A DNA stretch of 6,761 nt from positions 1 to 6,761 of the forward strand of contig CANGXE010000085.1 in NCBI GenBank assembly GCA_947457525.1, read 5' to 3'. A model generated the notes under the pieces. That model saw only the letters and a list, made by a program, of their open reading frames with translations. It had not been told where the DNA came from and did no database searches. The stretch's first letter is position 1. Each line of letters opens with the position of its first letter. Source of the DNA: Bacteroidota bacterium (GTDB lineage: Bacteria > Bacteroidota > Bacteroidia > Chitinophagales > LD1). Shown here piece after piece: positions 1 to 6,761 of this stretch. The position numbers and the translations under genes are program-made.

Positions 1-807
1 CTGAATAACCCCATTCGATTGCCCGCTAAGTTTCCTACACCTTTCAACATCAGAGAGCGAAAGTCTATGCAAGCCTTGGATGATGTGATTTATGCCATCA
101 TCGAGGCGCGAAGAAAAGAAGGAGTATCGAAAGATGATTTGCTATCCATATTGCTTGATGCGAAAGAAGAAGAAACAGGCGAAGGGATGGACAACAAGCA
201 ATTGCGCGATGAGGTAATGACTATCTTCATTGCCGGCAACGAAACGTCTTCTAATGCCCTATCGTGGATGTTTTATTTGCTCTCGCAAAACCCCGAGGCT
301 GAGCAGAAGATGATGGCCGAAATCAATGAGAAGTTGGACGCAGGCACCGAGTTGACGTTTGAAAACTTGATGCAGTTTAACTATGTGCGGATGGTGATTG
401 AAGAAAGTATGCGCCTTTATCCTCCGGCTTGGAGCGTTGGCCGTAGAAACATAGAGGACGATGAAATAGGCGGCTATCACATTGAGAAAGGAACAAACGT
501 GTTGGTGCCTTTGTTTTTGTTTCATCGCTCAGCGAAATATTGGGACGAGCCGATGGCGTTTCGTCCGGAGCGCTTTGCCCCAGACAAGCGCAACAACATC
601 GACCGATTTGTGTATATGCCGTTTGGCGGAGGACCGAGGCTTTGCATCGGCAACCATTTCGCTATGCTCGAAATGCAGATTATCCTCATTTTGCTTTATC
701 GTCACTTTAAATTTGAGTTGCAGCCGGGTTTTGTGGCAGAGGAAGATCCGCTGATTACGCTTCGCCCGAAAAACGGGATGAAGATGAAAGTGAGCAAAAG
801 AGCATAA
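1..807 (+). CDS. Cytochrome P450, C-terminal part (5' end outside window)
   Basis: This is the C-terminal 268 residues of a cytochrome P450, a heme-thiolate monooxygenase that uses O2 and electrons from a redox partner to oxidise an organic substrate. The frame is open from base 1, so the start lies upstream. A TTG at position 19 is an ordinary leucine codon, not a start. The landmarks appear in the right order: the I-helix oxygen-activation motif AGNETS (nt 232-249), the K-helix ExxR as ESMR (nt 403-414) followed by LYPPAW, the FRPERF segment, and the heme loop FGGGPRLCIG (nt 622-651), whose Cys codon at 643-645 supplies the axial iron ligand. The protein ends normally at TAA 805-807. About 180-200 N-terminal residues should be missing compared with a usual bacterial P450 of about 450. 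No reductase domain is fused at the C terminus, so separate electron donors are expected. The substrate and CYP family cannot be told from this part. The P450 assignment is very secure. Confidence 0.96.
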   Translation: MNNPIRLPAKFPTPFNIRERKSMQALDDVIYAIIEARRKEGVSKDDLLSILLDAKEEETGEGMDNKQLRDEVMTIFIAGNETSSNALSWMFYLLSQNPEAEQKMMAEINEKLDAGTELTFENLMQFNYVRMVIEESMRLYPPAWSVGRRNIEDDEIGGYHIEKGTNVLVPLFLFHRSAKYWDEPMAFRPERFAPDKRNNIDRFVYMPFGGGPRLCIGNHFAMLEMQIILILLYRHFKFELQPGFVAEEDPLITLRPKNGMKMKVSKRA

Positions 808-914
808 GCGGCCGAAAACGATTATAAATTACTTGTTATATGAGGTAATTGTTAATTGTTTGAACGTGCCGGGAAAGTGTCCAAAACTTTTTTGTAAGTA
901 AGTCGGAAAATTTC

Positions 915-944
915 TTGGTTGAATGAAAACCTTTTGTAGATTTG
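915..944 (+). promoter_or_regulatory. Bacteroidota-type housekeeping promoter for the PorP/SprF-family gene
   Basis: TTG at 915-917 is followed, after exactly 19 nt, by TAGATTTG at 937-944. This matches the Bacteroidota primary-sigma consensus (-33 TTG, -7 TAnnTTTG) at all fixed positions and in spacing. Transcription would begin near 950, leaving a leader of only about 20-25 nt before the ATG at 974. The leader, AT-rich apart from a short CCCC run, has no Shine-Dalgarno sequence, which is normal for this phylum. The rest of the 808-973 gap shows only weak AT-rich hairpins and no gene. The start site is inferred, not observed. Confidence 0.75.
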
Positions 945-973
945 GAAAAGAATAGTTAATAAACCCCTGGACT

Positions 974-2047
974 ATGCAACTTTTTACACGAATCGCAAAA
1001 TCTTTCGCTGTTATCACTACTATGGTTGTTTCTTACAACGCCAGCGCTCAAGATCTCCATTTCTCTCAATACTATACGCACGCCTCTTGGTTAAATCCAT
1101 CATTGGTGGGTAACTATGACGGTAGCTATCGCCTTGCGGCTATTTATCGCAATCAATGGTCTAGCGCTGTAGGTAAAAGCGGTTTTCAAACCGTGGGTGC
1201 CGATGTAGACTTCTGTATGTTGGAAGGGTACTTAAAAACCGATAAACTAGCGATTGGCGTTGGCTTCTTTAACGATCGTTCGGGTTCTGCCGGTCTTTCT
1301 ATCTTGAATGCTAACTTGTCGTTGGCTTACCACAAAGGATTTGGCAGCAATGGTCAGCACCGTTTGTCAGTTGGTTTGCAAGGGGCGTTCATTCAAAAAA
1401 CAGTGGACAATCCATTGTTTGGCGATCAGTTTTTGGGCCACAACCAAACTCCATCTAACGCCAGTCAGGAAAACTTAGCGAGCCGTGGTTTTTACCAAGG
1501 TGATTTCAATGCCGGTCTTTACTGGCGTTCAAACTTCCGCGATAAAGTTCGTTTGGGTGTAGGTTTTGGTGCTTACCACTTGATTGAGCCAAGACAAAAC
1601 TTGGTGGTAAATCAATTGACTGGAGAAAAAGACAAGAAAAGCGTTTTGCCGCGTAAGTTTAATGCAGACTTTGACTTGGAAGCATTCTTTGGTAAGAAGA
1701 AAAAAGTATCTATCTCTCCTGAGTTTTTGTTCATCTACCAACAACCTTTCATGGAAATGTTGCCGGGCTTGAGTGTGAACTACTACTTCAACACAGGCTT
1801 CAGAAATAACAACAGTATTAGCTTCGGTACTCGTTTCCGTTTGGGTGGCAACACACCAGACGCGGTTATCCCGATGGCTAACGTAGAGTTCCGCAATGTG
1901 CGTTTAGGGTTTGCTTATGACGTAAATATTTCTGATTTAAAACAATCTACTACTAATCGAGGTGCATTTGAAATTTCACTTGTTTATGTAGGTGAAACCA
2001 TCAAGTCATTTAAAGCGAACAAGTCATTGCCAAGCCGCAGATTTTAA
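974..2047 (+). CDS. PorP/SprF family type IX secretion system outer-membrane protein
   Basis: This 357-residue protein belongs to the PorP/SprF family, predicted outer-membrane beta-barrels that take part in type IX secretion and, in gliding species, in export or anchoring of surface adhesins. Residues 1-26 form a Sec signal peptide (basic start, hydrophobic core, ASAQ before the likely cut). The mature protein opens with the family hallmark DLHFSQYY followed by LNPSLVG at 40-46, the counterpart of the usual FSQYY...LNPA.AG. The remainder is rich in alternating hydrophobic/polar Gly- and aromatic-containing strands (for example LAIGVGFF, LSVGLQGAF, VRLGVGFGAYH). It ends with the family-like GAFEISLVY and a terminal Phe, as expected for a barrel that needs BAM recognition. 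The ATG at 974 is chosen because it gives a complete signal peptide just downstream of a good promoter. The next gene encodes a PorE-like partner. Bacteroidota usually carry several paralogues, so I do not assign porP or sprF specifically. No CTD-bearing cargo gene lies in the window. Confidence 0.93.
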   Translation: MQLFTRIAKSFAVITTMVVSYNASAQDLHFSQYYTHASWLNPSLVGNYDGSYRLAAIYRNQWSSAVGKSGFQTVGADVDFCMLEGYLKTDKLAIGVGFFNDRSGSAGLSILNANLSLAYHKGFGSNGQHRLSVGLQGAFIQKTVDNPLFGDQFLGHNQTPSNASQENLASRGFYQGDFNAGLYWRSNFRDKVRLGVGFGAYHLIEPRQNLVVNQLTGEKDKKSVLPRKFNADFDLEAFFGKKKKVSISPEFLFIYQQPFMEMLPGLSVNYYFNTGFRNNNSISFGTRFRLGGNTPDAVIPMANVEFRNVRLGFAYDVNISDLKQSTTNRGAFEISLVYVGETIKSFKANKSLPSRRF

Positions 2048-2086
2048 TTTGACGGTTGACCGCAAATCGTGGTTGGCCGAATAGTG

Positions 2087-2116
2087 AAAACCTGCATCCA
2101 CGGTGCAGGTTTTTTT
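2087..2116 (+). terminator. Intrinsic terminator between the PorP/SprF-family and PorE-like genes
   Basis: A perfect 10-bp stem (AAAACCTGCA at 2087-2096 with TGCAGGTTTT at 2104-2113) closes a 7-nt loop and runs into seven consecutive T residues (2110-2116). It starts 40 nt after the stop of the upstream gene and ends 33 nt before the next ATG. The stem contains only four G-C pairs, so termination may be partial. Because no clear promoter follows it, it probably sets the expression ratio of the two genes. Confidence 0.8.
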
Positions 2117-2149
2117 AGAATAAAAATACCCCTTATAAAAATCGTAGGA

Positions 2150-4528
2150 ATGAAGAAAGCATTAACCCTCACTGTATTAACTCTTTTGTTGAGCACGACC
2201 ATCATGGTGGCTCAAAAAAACAGAGTACCTTCCAAATCTATTGCTACTGAGTTGAAAATAGGTGACCGCTTTTATGCGGAAGGGTATTTTTACACAGCCG
2301 TAGAGTACTACAAAGACGCAGTTCGTCAGAAACCTGAAAATCGCTATGCTAACTTTTGGTTAGCGGCCAGTTTTTTACGCGCGAGAGATTATGAAAATGC
2401 GGAAGTGTTTTTTCGTAAGTTCTATGCCATCAAGCCGGGTGAAAAAGACAACAAATCAAAATGGCAACAAGAAGATGAGCGCTTGTTCAACAAAGGCGGT
2501 TTGTTTTTTGGAGAAGTTTTGCATCGCAACGGGAAGTATGATGAAGCCATCGATTACTTAAACAAGTTTGTGAGCCGCTACAAACCAGTGGATGAAAAGG
2601 ACAATTCAAAAGACCTAGCGAAATTAGAGATAGCAGGTTGTGAGTTTGCTAAAACAGCCGGTAAAGCAAAAGTGAAAATCAAAAATGCAGGAAATGGCAT
2701 CAATAAATCATACACCGATGCCTCTCCATTCGGCTTAGGGGACAGTGTTTTGTACTACACCTCTGTGCGCAGCGAATTGAATAACGCCAACGACACTATC
2801 TACTACTTTGATGGCGCAAAACCTAAATTGACTTACGCGATTTACAAAAGTGCGTTTGCCGGAAATGAATGGAGCAAAGGAAAGTTGTTGGCGAATGAAG
2901 ACATCAACGAAAAAGGTTACAGCGTGGGCAATGGCACGTTTAATAAAGACTTAACTCGTTTCTACTTCACTAAATGTTTAGAGTTAGATGATGATCGCTC
3001 ATTGTGCAACTTATTTGTAGCTGACCATAAAGGGGGCAACTTCTCTAACGTCCAACGTTTGCCGGAGCCAATCAACGAGAAAGAAAAATCAACTTCTACT
3101 CAATCATCTGTGCGTACTTCTGCCGATGGTATGGAAATAGTTTACTTCTCGTCTGATCGCGTTGGCGGTGTGGGCGGCATGGATATATGGTATTTCTTGC
3201 GTGCTCAAAATGGCGAGTTTAAAGGCCCTAAATTAGTGCCGACTGTCAACACCTTGGGCGATGAAAGAACACCTTATTTTGACGACAGCACTAAGACTTT
3301 ATACTTCAGCTCTAACGGACAACCCGGCTTTGGTGGTTTTGATGTGTTTAAAACAGAGGAACAACAAGATTTAACTTGGGGACCGGTGACTAACCTAGGT
3401 CAGCCTTTGAACACTGGAGCAGATGAACTTTACTATACCAGAAGCAGCGACCAAACCTATGGTTTCTTAGTATCTAACCGCGAAGGAAGCGTGCCGCAAA
3501 ACGGCATCAAAACTGCGTCTGATGATATCTTTACTTGGACCAACTTTAAGTATGCCGTACAAGGTATGGTGTTTAAGGATGGCGAAGATGCAGGAGGAGT
3601 ATTGACCGGTGCTACATTTAAACTTTATCGCAAATTGGAGGACGGTACGAAAGTGTTGGTGGGTGTGGACTCTTCGGCTAAAACAGGTGTTCGTTTGGAT
3701 GCGCCAGGCAACGTGTTGCCTGGCAAAAAAAAGGATGACGGTATGTACTTCTTCAAACTTAATCCTGAAACGGACTATATAGTAGAAGTAGAGCGCGATG
3801 GTTTCCAACCCAAGTTTGAGAGCATCACCACTAAAGGTTTGCCAGATGAAGACACTATTCAAAACAACATGAACATACGCAAAGCAGCTTATGTAGTGAA
3901 AGGCTTGATTAGCCAAATCGTAAACAATGAGCCTATCATTGGCGCTAGCGTCACCTTGATAGAAATTTATCCAAACGGAATGGAGAAAACCAACTACTAC
4001 ATGAACAGTAATCCTTACTTTACTTTTGATGTAGATATGAACAAGAACTATAAATTGGTGGTGAAAAAAGAAGGCTACTTTGCTAACACCACTATTTTGA
4101 ATACTTCAAACATTGGTTTGATAGACACTATTGAAAAGAATATCTCTATTGACAAATTGGAGTTGAATAAAGAATACACCTTGCAAAACGTGTTGTATGA
4201 ATTTGGTAAAGCTACATTGACCGAAAACTCTAAAACGGTGTTAGATAACTTGTATCAAATTTTGGCAGAGAACTCAACGTTTGTGATTGAGTTGAGTGCA
4301 CACACTGATGCGATTGGTACAGATGCCAGTAATTTAAAACTATCTCAAGCGCGTGCCGAAAGTTGTGTGAACTACTTAATTAGCAAAGGCATTGCTAAAG
4401 ACAGATTGGTTCCAAAAGGATATGGCGAAAGCAAACCTAAAGTTCCAAACACCACTGAAGAAGGGAAAGATGATCCGGCAAGACGCGCCATCAACAGAAG
4501 AACAGAGTTCAAAGTATTGAAAGGTTAA
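2150..4528 (+). CDS. PorE-like OmpA family protein (TPR, beta-propeller, CRD-like, OmpA_C)
   Basis: This 792-residue exported protein has the domain order of PorE, a type IX secretion component that ties the outer-membrane machinery to peptidoglycan. In order: signal peptide 1-22 (MKKALTLTVL start, cut after MVAQ); TPR-like helices about 34-170; PD40-type beta-propeller about 180-465 with blade motifs such as YFSSDRVGGVGGMDIW and YFSSNGQPGFGGFDVF; two carboxypeptidase-regulatory-like beta domains about 468-575 and 581-668; and OmpA_C about 677-792. The OmpA_C domain keeps the peptidoglycan-binding signature HTD (Asp720) and LSQARA (Arg735). C276 and C286 may form a disulfide within a blade. 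The ATG at 2150 is preferred because it starts a textbook signal peptide. An in-frame GTG at 2069 would put 27 hydrophilic residues in front of it and translate through a terminator. There is no lipobox Cys, although P. gingivalis PorE is a lipoprotein. The neighbour encodes a PorP/SprF partner. The family is secure; the exact role in secretion or gliding is inferred. Confidence 0.92.
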   Translation: MKKALTLTVLTLLLSTTIMVAQKNRVPSKSIATELKIGDRFYAEGYFYTAVEYYKDAVRQKPENRYANFWLAASFLRARDYENAEVFFRKFYAIKPGEKDNKSKWQQEDERLFNKGGLFFGEVLHRNGKYDEAIDYLNKFVSRYKPVDEKDNSKDLAKLEIAGCEFAKTAGKAKVKIKNAGNGINKSYTDASPFGLGDSVLYYTSVRSELNNANDTIYYFDGAKPKLTYAIYKSAFAGNEWSKGKLLANEDINEKGYSVGNGTFNKDLTRFYFTKCLELDDDRSLCNLFVADHKGGNFSNVQRLPEPINEKEKSTSTQSSVRTSADGMEIVYFSSDRVGGVGGMDIWYFLRAQNGEFKGPKLVPTVNTLGDERTPYFDDSTKTLYFSSNGQPGFGGFDVFKTEEQQDLTWGPVTNLGQPLNTGADELYYTRSSDQTYGFLVSNREGSVPQNGIKTASDDIFTWTNFKYAVQGMVFKDGEDAGGVLTGATFKLYRKLEDGTKVLVGVDSSAKTGVRLDAPGNVLPGKKKDDGMYFFKLNPETDYIVEVERDGFQPKFESITTKGLPDEDTIQNNMNIRKAAYVVKGLISQIVNNEPIIGASVTLIEIYPNGMEKTNYYMNSNPYFTFDVDMNKNYKLVVKKEGYFANTTILNTSNIGLIDTIEKNISIDKLELNKEYTLQNVLYEFGKATLTENSKTVLDNLYQILAENSTFVIELSAHTDAIGTDASNLKLSQARAESCVNYLISKGIAKDRLVPKGYGESKPKVPNTTEEGKDDPARRAINRRTEFKVLKG

Positions 4529-4549
4529 TTGATGGTAAAAATGAAATTT

Positions 4550-4580
4550 AAATAGGCGACTGAGAAGTCGCCTATTTTTT
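4550..4580 (+). terminator. Strong intrinsic terminator after the PorE-like gene
   Basis: AAATAGGCGACT (4550-4561) pairs perfectly over 12 bp with AGTCGCCTATTT (4566-4577), closing a GAGA tetraloop of the stable GNRA class, and leads into six T residues (4575-4580). It lies 21 nt after the stop codon. This is a clear end to the rightward transcription unit. Confidence 0.92.
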
Positions 4581-4733
4581 CTTCTACTAAGCGGAATAAT
4601 TCTTGGCAGGCATTTTAAATTTGTAAATAATATCTGAGACAAAACTAAATTTACTGTTGCCAACCAACCTATTGGATGTGTATAAATCACGAACTGTATT
4701 AGAGATAATTTTTACAACTGTTTGATAAGCATG

Positions 4734-4769
4734 AAAAAGCCACCAACTGACGAAGCAATTGGTGGCTTT
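4734..4769 (-). terminator. metK: Intrinsic terminator of metK
   Basis: Read on the minus strand, AAAGCCACCAA (4769-4759) pairs over 11 bp with TTGGTGGCTTT (4746-4736) around a 12-nt loop and continues into five T residues (complement of the A run at 4738-4734). It begins 23 nt beyond the metK stop. The plus strand has only three T residues after the stem, so it should work mainly leftward. Between this and the opposing terminator ending at 4580 lie about 150 AT-rich bases in which I see no gene. Confidence 0.88.
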
Positions 4770-4792
4770 GGATATAATATTATACGGTTAGA

Positions 4793-6055
4793 TTATTTAA
4801 GACCAAAGGCAGCTTTGGTTTCTTTGATGGCGTTTAGTTCTTCCCAAGGGAATAGTTTTACCTTCACTTTTTTCTCGTCTTTTCTGCCTTTGTTAAACAC
4901 TTTCTCTACCACTTTGCACTCGCGACCCATGTGGCCGTAAGCAGCAGTTTCCAGATAAATTGGTGTGCGGAGGTTAAAGCGAGTTTCAATGAAGTAAGGA
5001 CGCAAATCGAACTCTTTCATTTTTAAAAGTTTTGCGGCTATTTGTCCATCGGTCAAATTCACTTTGGCAGTGCCGTAAGTGTTTACAAATAAACCTACAG
5101 GTTGCGCTACACCAATAGCGTAAGCTACTTGTACCAAGGCTTCATCGCACACACCGGCAGCTACCAAGTGTTTAGCAATGTGTCGGGTCGCGTAAGCGGC
5201 TGAGCGGTCTACTTTAGAAGGGTCTTTGCCGGAGAATGCACCACCACCGTGAGCACCTTTGCCACCGTAAGTATCAACGATGATTTTGCGGCCGGTTAAG
5301 CCGGTGTCACCGTGTGGTCCACCGATAACGAATTTGCCGGTAGGGTTGATGTGATATTTAATTTTGTCACTGAACAACACCTGCACACGCTTAGGCAATT
5401 TTTTCTTCACGCGTGGGATAAGGATATTGATAACATCATCCTTGATTTTCTTCAACATCACGCTGTCTTTGCCAAAATCGTCATGTTGGGTAGAAATAAC
5501 AATCGTGTCTATACGCACAGGTTGGTTGTTGTCATCATATTCAATCGTCACTTGGCTTTTAGCATCCGGACGAAGGTATTTGATGGCTTTATTTTCTCTG
5601 CGCAATCCGGCCAATTCGCGCAATAATGTATGTGCTAAATCTAAGGCCAATGGCATGTAGTTGTCGGTTTCTTTAGTGGCGTAGCCAAACATCATACCTT
5701 GGTCACCTGCACCTTGCTCTTCAGGTTTTTTGCGTTCAACACCTTGGTTGATGTCGGGGCTTTGCTCGTGAATGGCAGACAATACACCACAACTGTTGGC
5801 TTCAAACATATACTCGGCTTTTGTATAGCCGATTCTGCGGATAACATCGCGTGCAATGTCTTGCACGTCTAAGTAGGCATTAGATTTTACCTCGCCTGCC
5901 AACACTACTTGGCCGGTAGTCACTAAGGTTTCACAAGCTACTTTTGAGCTTGGGTCATAGGCTAAGAATTGATCAATTAGCGCGTCAGAAATTTGGTCGG
6001 CCACTTTATCCGGATGGCCCTCAGACACTGATTCGGAGGTAAACAAGTATGACAT
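4793..6055 (-). CDS. metK: S-adenosylmethionine synthetase (methionine adenosyltransferase)
   Basis: MetK makes S-adenosylmethionine from L-methionine and ATP in the cytoplasm, releasing phosphate and pyrophosphate. It supplies the methyl donor for the cell and is normally essential. The 420 residues carry every hallmark: GHPDK (13-17, ATP phosphate binding), the signature GAGDQGMMFGYA (115-126), the central INPTGKFVIGGPHGDTGLTG segment (236-255), GRKIIVDTYGG (255-265), and the glycine-rich second signature GGGAFSGKDPSKVDRS (270-285). It is longer than the 384-residue E. coli enzyme, through extra residues near 205-225 and a lysine-rich stretch near 384-405. The start MSYLFTSESVSEGHPDK is the standard one, with no Shine-Dalgarno sequence. 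Only 57 nt separate it from the MFS gene upstream on the same strand. That leader is AT-rich, shows no convincing promoter or SAM riboswitch, and suggests co-transcription or a promoter inside the upstream gene. Confidence 0.98.
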   Translation of the reverse strand: MSYLFTSESVSEGHPDKVADQISDALIDQFLAYDPSSKVACETLVTTGQVVLAGEVKSNAYLDVQDIARDVIRRIGYTKAEYMFEANSCGVLSAIHEQSPDINQGVERKKPEEQGAGDQGMMFGYATKETDNYMPLALDLAHTLLRELAGLRRENKAIKYLRPDAKSQVTIEYDDNNQPVRIDTIVISTQHDDFGKDSVMLKKIKDDVINILIPRVKKKLPKRVQVLFSDKIKYHINPTGKFVIGGPHGDTGLTGRKIIVDTYGGKGAHGGGAFSGKDPSKVDRSAAYATRHIAKHLVAAGVCDEALVQVAYAIGVAQPVGLFVNTYGTAKVNLTDGQIAAKLLKMKEFDLRPYFIETRFNLRTPIYLETAAYGHMGRECKVVEKVFNKGRKDEKKVKVKLFPWEELNAIKETKAAFGLK

Positions 6056-6112
6056 AGTTTAAATTTATTTAGACGGTGAAAATAAGAATTTGATTAAAAG
6101 GAAAAAGTTGGC

Positions 6113-6761
6113 TTAAGTTTTTCTTCGTTCGTGTTGTTTGATGAGCCAATAATACCAAGCTACACCAATGATATAGAGCGCCACGGTGACGAAGATAATG
6201 TTGGAGTAACGAACGCCTGCCTCTCTGAAAATGGAGAAAACTTTAGCGCTGGCAAACCAACATCCGCTCCAGATAGAGGCGTTTATTGCTGACATCATTT
6301 CTCGGTTTTTTTCGCCTACGTAGTTCATGGTGAGCTCGCTAGTGATGGGGCCGGCCATGTTCATGAGCGGTTGACGAATGGTAAAAGTAATCATGGCGAC
6401 CATGAGGCCAACGGTGGTGTGGTTATACCACTCCGAAGTGCCCATGAGGAAAAGCATGATGATGGCGAGTGATTGAAACAAGGTGATGGAAACTTGATAG
6501 CCAAATTTTCTTTTGATGGCAGGAATAAGCAAACCGGCAAAAGCAACTAATGTGAATGCTATGGAATTCATGAGTGAAAACTGTGGCGCTTCCATGTCAT
6601 GCACATCGTGAAAGAAAAGGTTGATGACGGGAATAGTAAACCCGGCACCCAAAGCAATAATAAACGTAGGAACAACAGCTTTGGCAATCAGTGACCAATC
6701 GTAGTCACTGTGAATATTGCTAATAGGGACTTTGGTGCCGATGTTTTCCTCTTGAGGCAAG
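6113..6761 (-). CDS. MFS transporter, C-terminal half (5' end outside window)
   Basis: These are the last 215 residues of an integral inner-membrane protein that resembles the second half of a 12-helix major facilitator superfamily transporter. After a hydrophilic stretch (the likely central cytoplasmic loop), six hydrophobic segments can be seen at fragment residues about 24-47, 63-83, 90-108, 115-140, 155-178 and 186-206. They end in a short basic tail (QHERRKT). The loop between the second and third has GLLIPAIKRKFG, like the weaker second copy of MFS motif A between helices 8 and 9. The TTG at the window edge is in frame but is not a credible start, because half the transporter would be missing. 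The stop TAA is at 6115-6113. metK follows 57 nt downstream with no terminator between them. The substrate cannot be inferred. The membrane topology is clear; the MFS assignment is likely but rests on pattern only. Confidence 0.83.
   Translation of the reverse strand, partial: LPQEENIGTKVPISNIHSDYDWSLIAKAVVPTFIIALGAGFTIPVINLFFHDVHDMEAPQFSLMNSIAFTLVAFAGLLIPAIKRKFGYQVSITLFQSLAIIMLFLMGTSEWYNHTTVGLMVAMITFTIRQPLMNMAGPITSELTMNYVGEKNREMMSAINASIWSGCWFASAKVFSIFREAGVRYSNIIFVTVALYIIGVAWYYWLIKQHERRKT

Noticed and set aside
826..893. Possible terminator after the P450 gene (AATTAC/GTAATT stem, or AAAGT/ACTTT stem before a T run at 888-893)
   Set aside because: Both stems are short and almost wholly A-T, and the first lacks a T tract; neither is strong enough to call.
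2069..2149. N-terminal extension of the PorE-like protein from an in-frame GTG at 2069
   Set aside because: It would add 27 residues before a textbook signal peptide and be translated through the intrinsic terminator hairpin; the ATG at 2150 explains the protein better.
3467..3916. Antisense reading frame of 149 codons within the PorE-like gene
   Set aside because: It lies entirely opposite a well-supported domain-rich coding region and its translation resembles no protein family; it is a shadow of codon use on the plus strand.
4376..4690. Minus-strand open frame across the end of the PorE-like gene and its terminator
   Set aside because: It overlaps the conserved OmpA_C coding end and reads through a strong terminator hairpin; the translation has no family features.
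4581..4733. Possible small RNA or promoter between the converging terminators (plus-strand TAAATTTG at 4616-4623; minus-strand TAGTTTTG in the same stretch)
   Set aside because: The plus-strand box has no properly spaced TTG, the minus-strand one has a TTG only at a suboptimal 17-nt spacing, and such boxes are easily met in AT-rich DNA. No conserved-looking structure or reading frame follows either one.
5312..5660. Two overlapping plus-strand open frames opposite metK
   Set aside because: metK is conserved along its whole length here, and the plus-strand translations show no recognisable domain or start signal.

Overview
The window looks like chromosomal DNA of a member of the Bacteroidota. 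Three things point there: a PorP/SprF-family outer-membrane protein paired with a PorE-like multidomain OmpA protein (both components of the type IX secretion/gliding apparatus, which is restricted to this phylum), a promoter of the Bacteroidota form TTG-N19-TAnnTTTG, and starts without Shine-Dalgarno sequences in front of all three genes whose starts are visible. I cannot place it below phylum from this sequence.

Layout: positions 1-807 (+) hold the C-terminal part of a cytochrome P450 cut by the window edge. After a 166-nt gap with a good promoter comes a PorP/SprF-family gene (974-2047, +), an intrinsic terminator (about 2087-2116), and a 792-residue protein with a TPR, beta-propeller, carboxypeptidase-regulatory-like and OmpA_C layout (2150-4528, +), closed by a strong terminator (about 4550-4580). 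On the opposite strand lie metK, S-adenosylmethionine synthetase (6055-4793), with its own terminator (about 4769-4734), and upstream of it the C-terminal half of a major facilitator superfamily transporter (6761-6113), cut by the right edge. The two transcription units converge at about 4.6-4.7 kb, where some 150 nt between the terminators hold no recognisable gene.

How the genes work together: the PorP/SprF and PorE-like proteins are probably partners at the outer membrane. The first would be an outer-membrane barrel and the second a periplasmic subunit that grips peptidoglycan through its OmpA_C domain. The terminator between them, with no obvious new promoter, suggests that the second gene depends on partial read-through and is made in smaller amounts. 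The P450, metK and MFS genes have no evident functional link to this pair. metK and the MFS gene are 57 nt apart on the same strand and may share a transcript.

I found no RNA genes, CRISPR arrays, insertion sequences or clearly novel system. The most interesting part is the orphan PorP/PorE-like pair, its unusual terminator placement, and the missing lipobox in the PorE-like protein.
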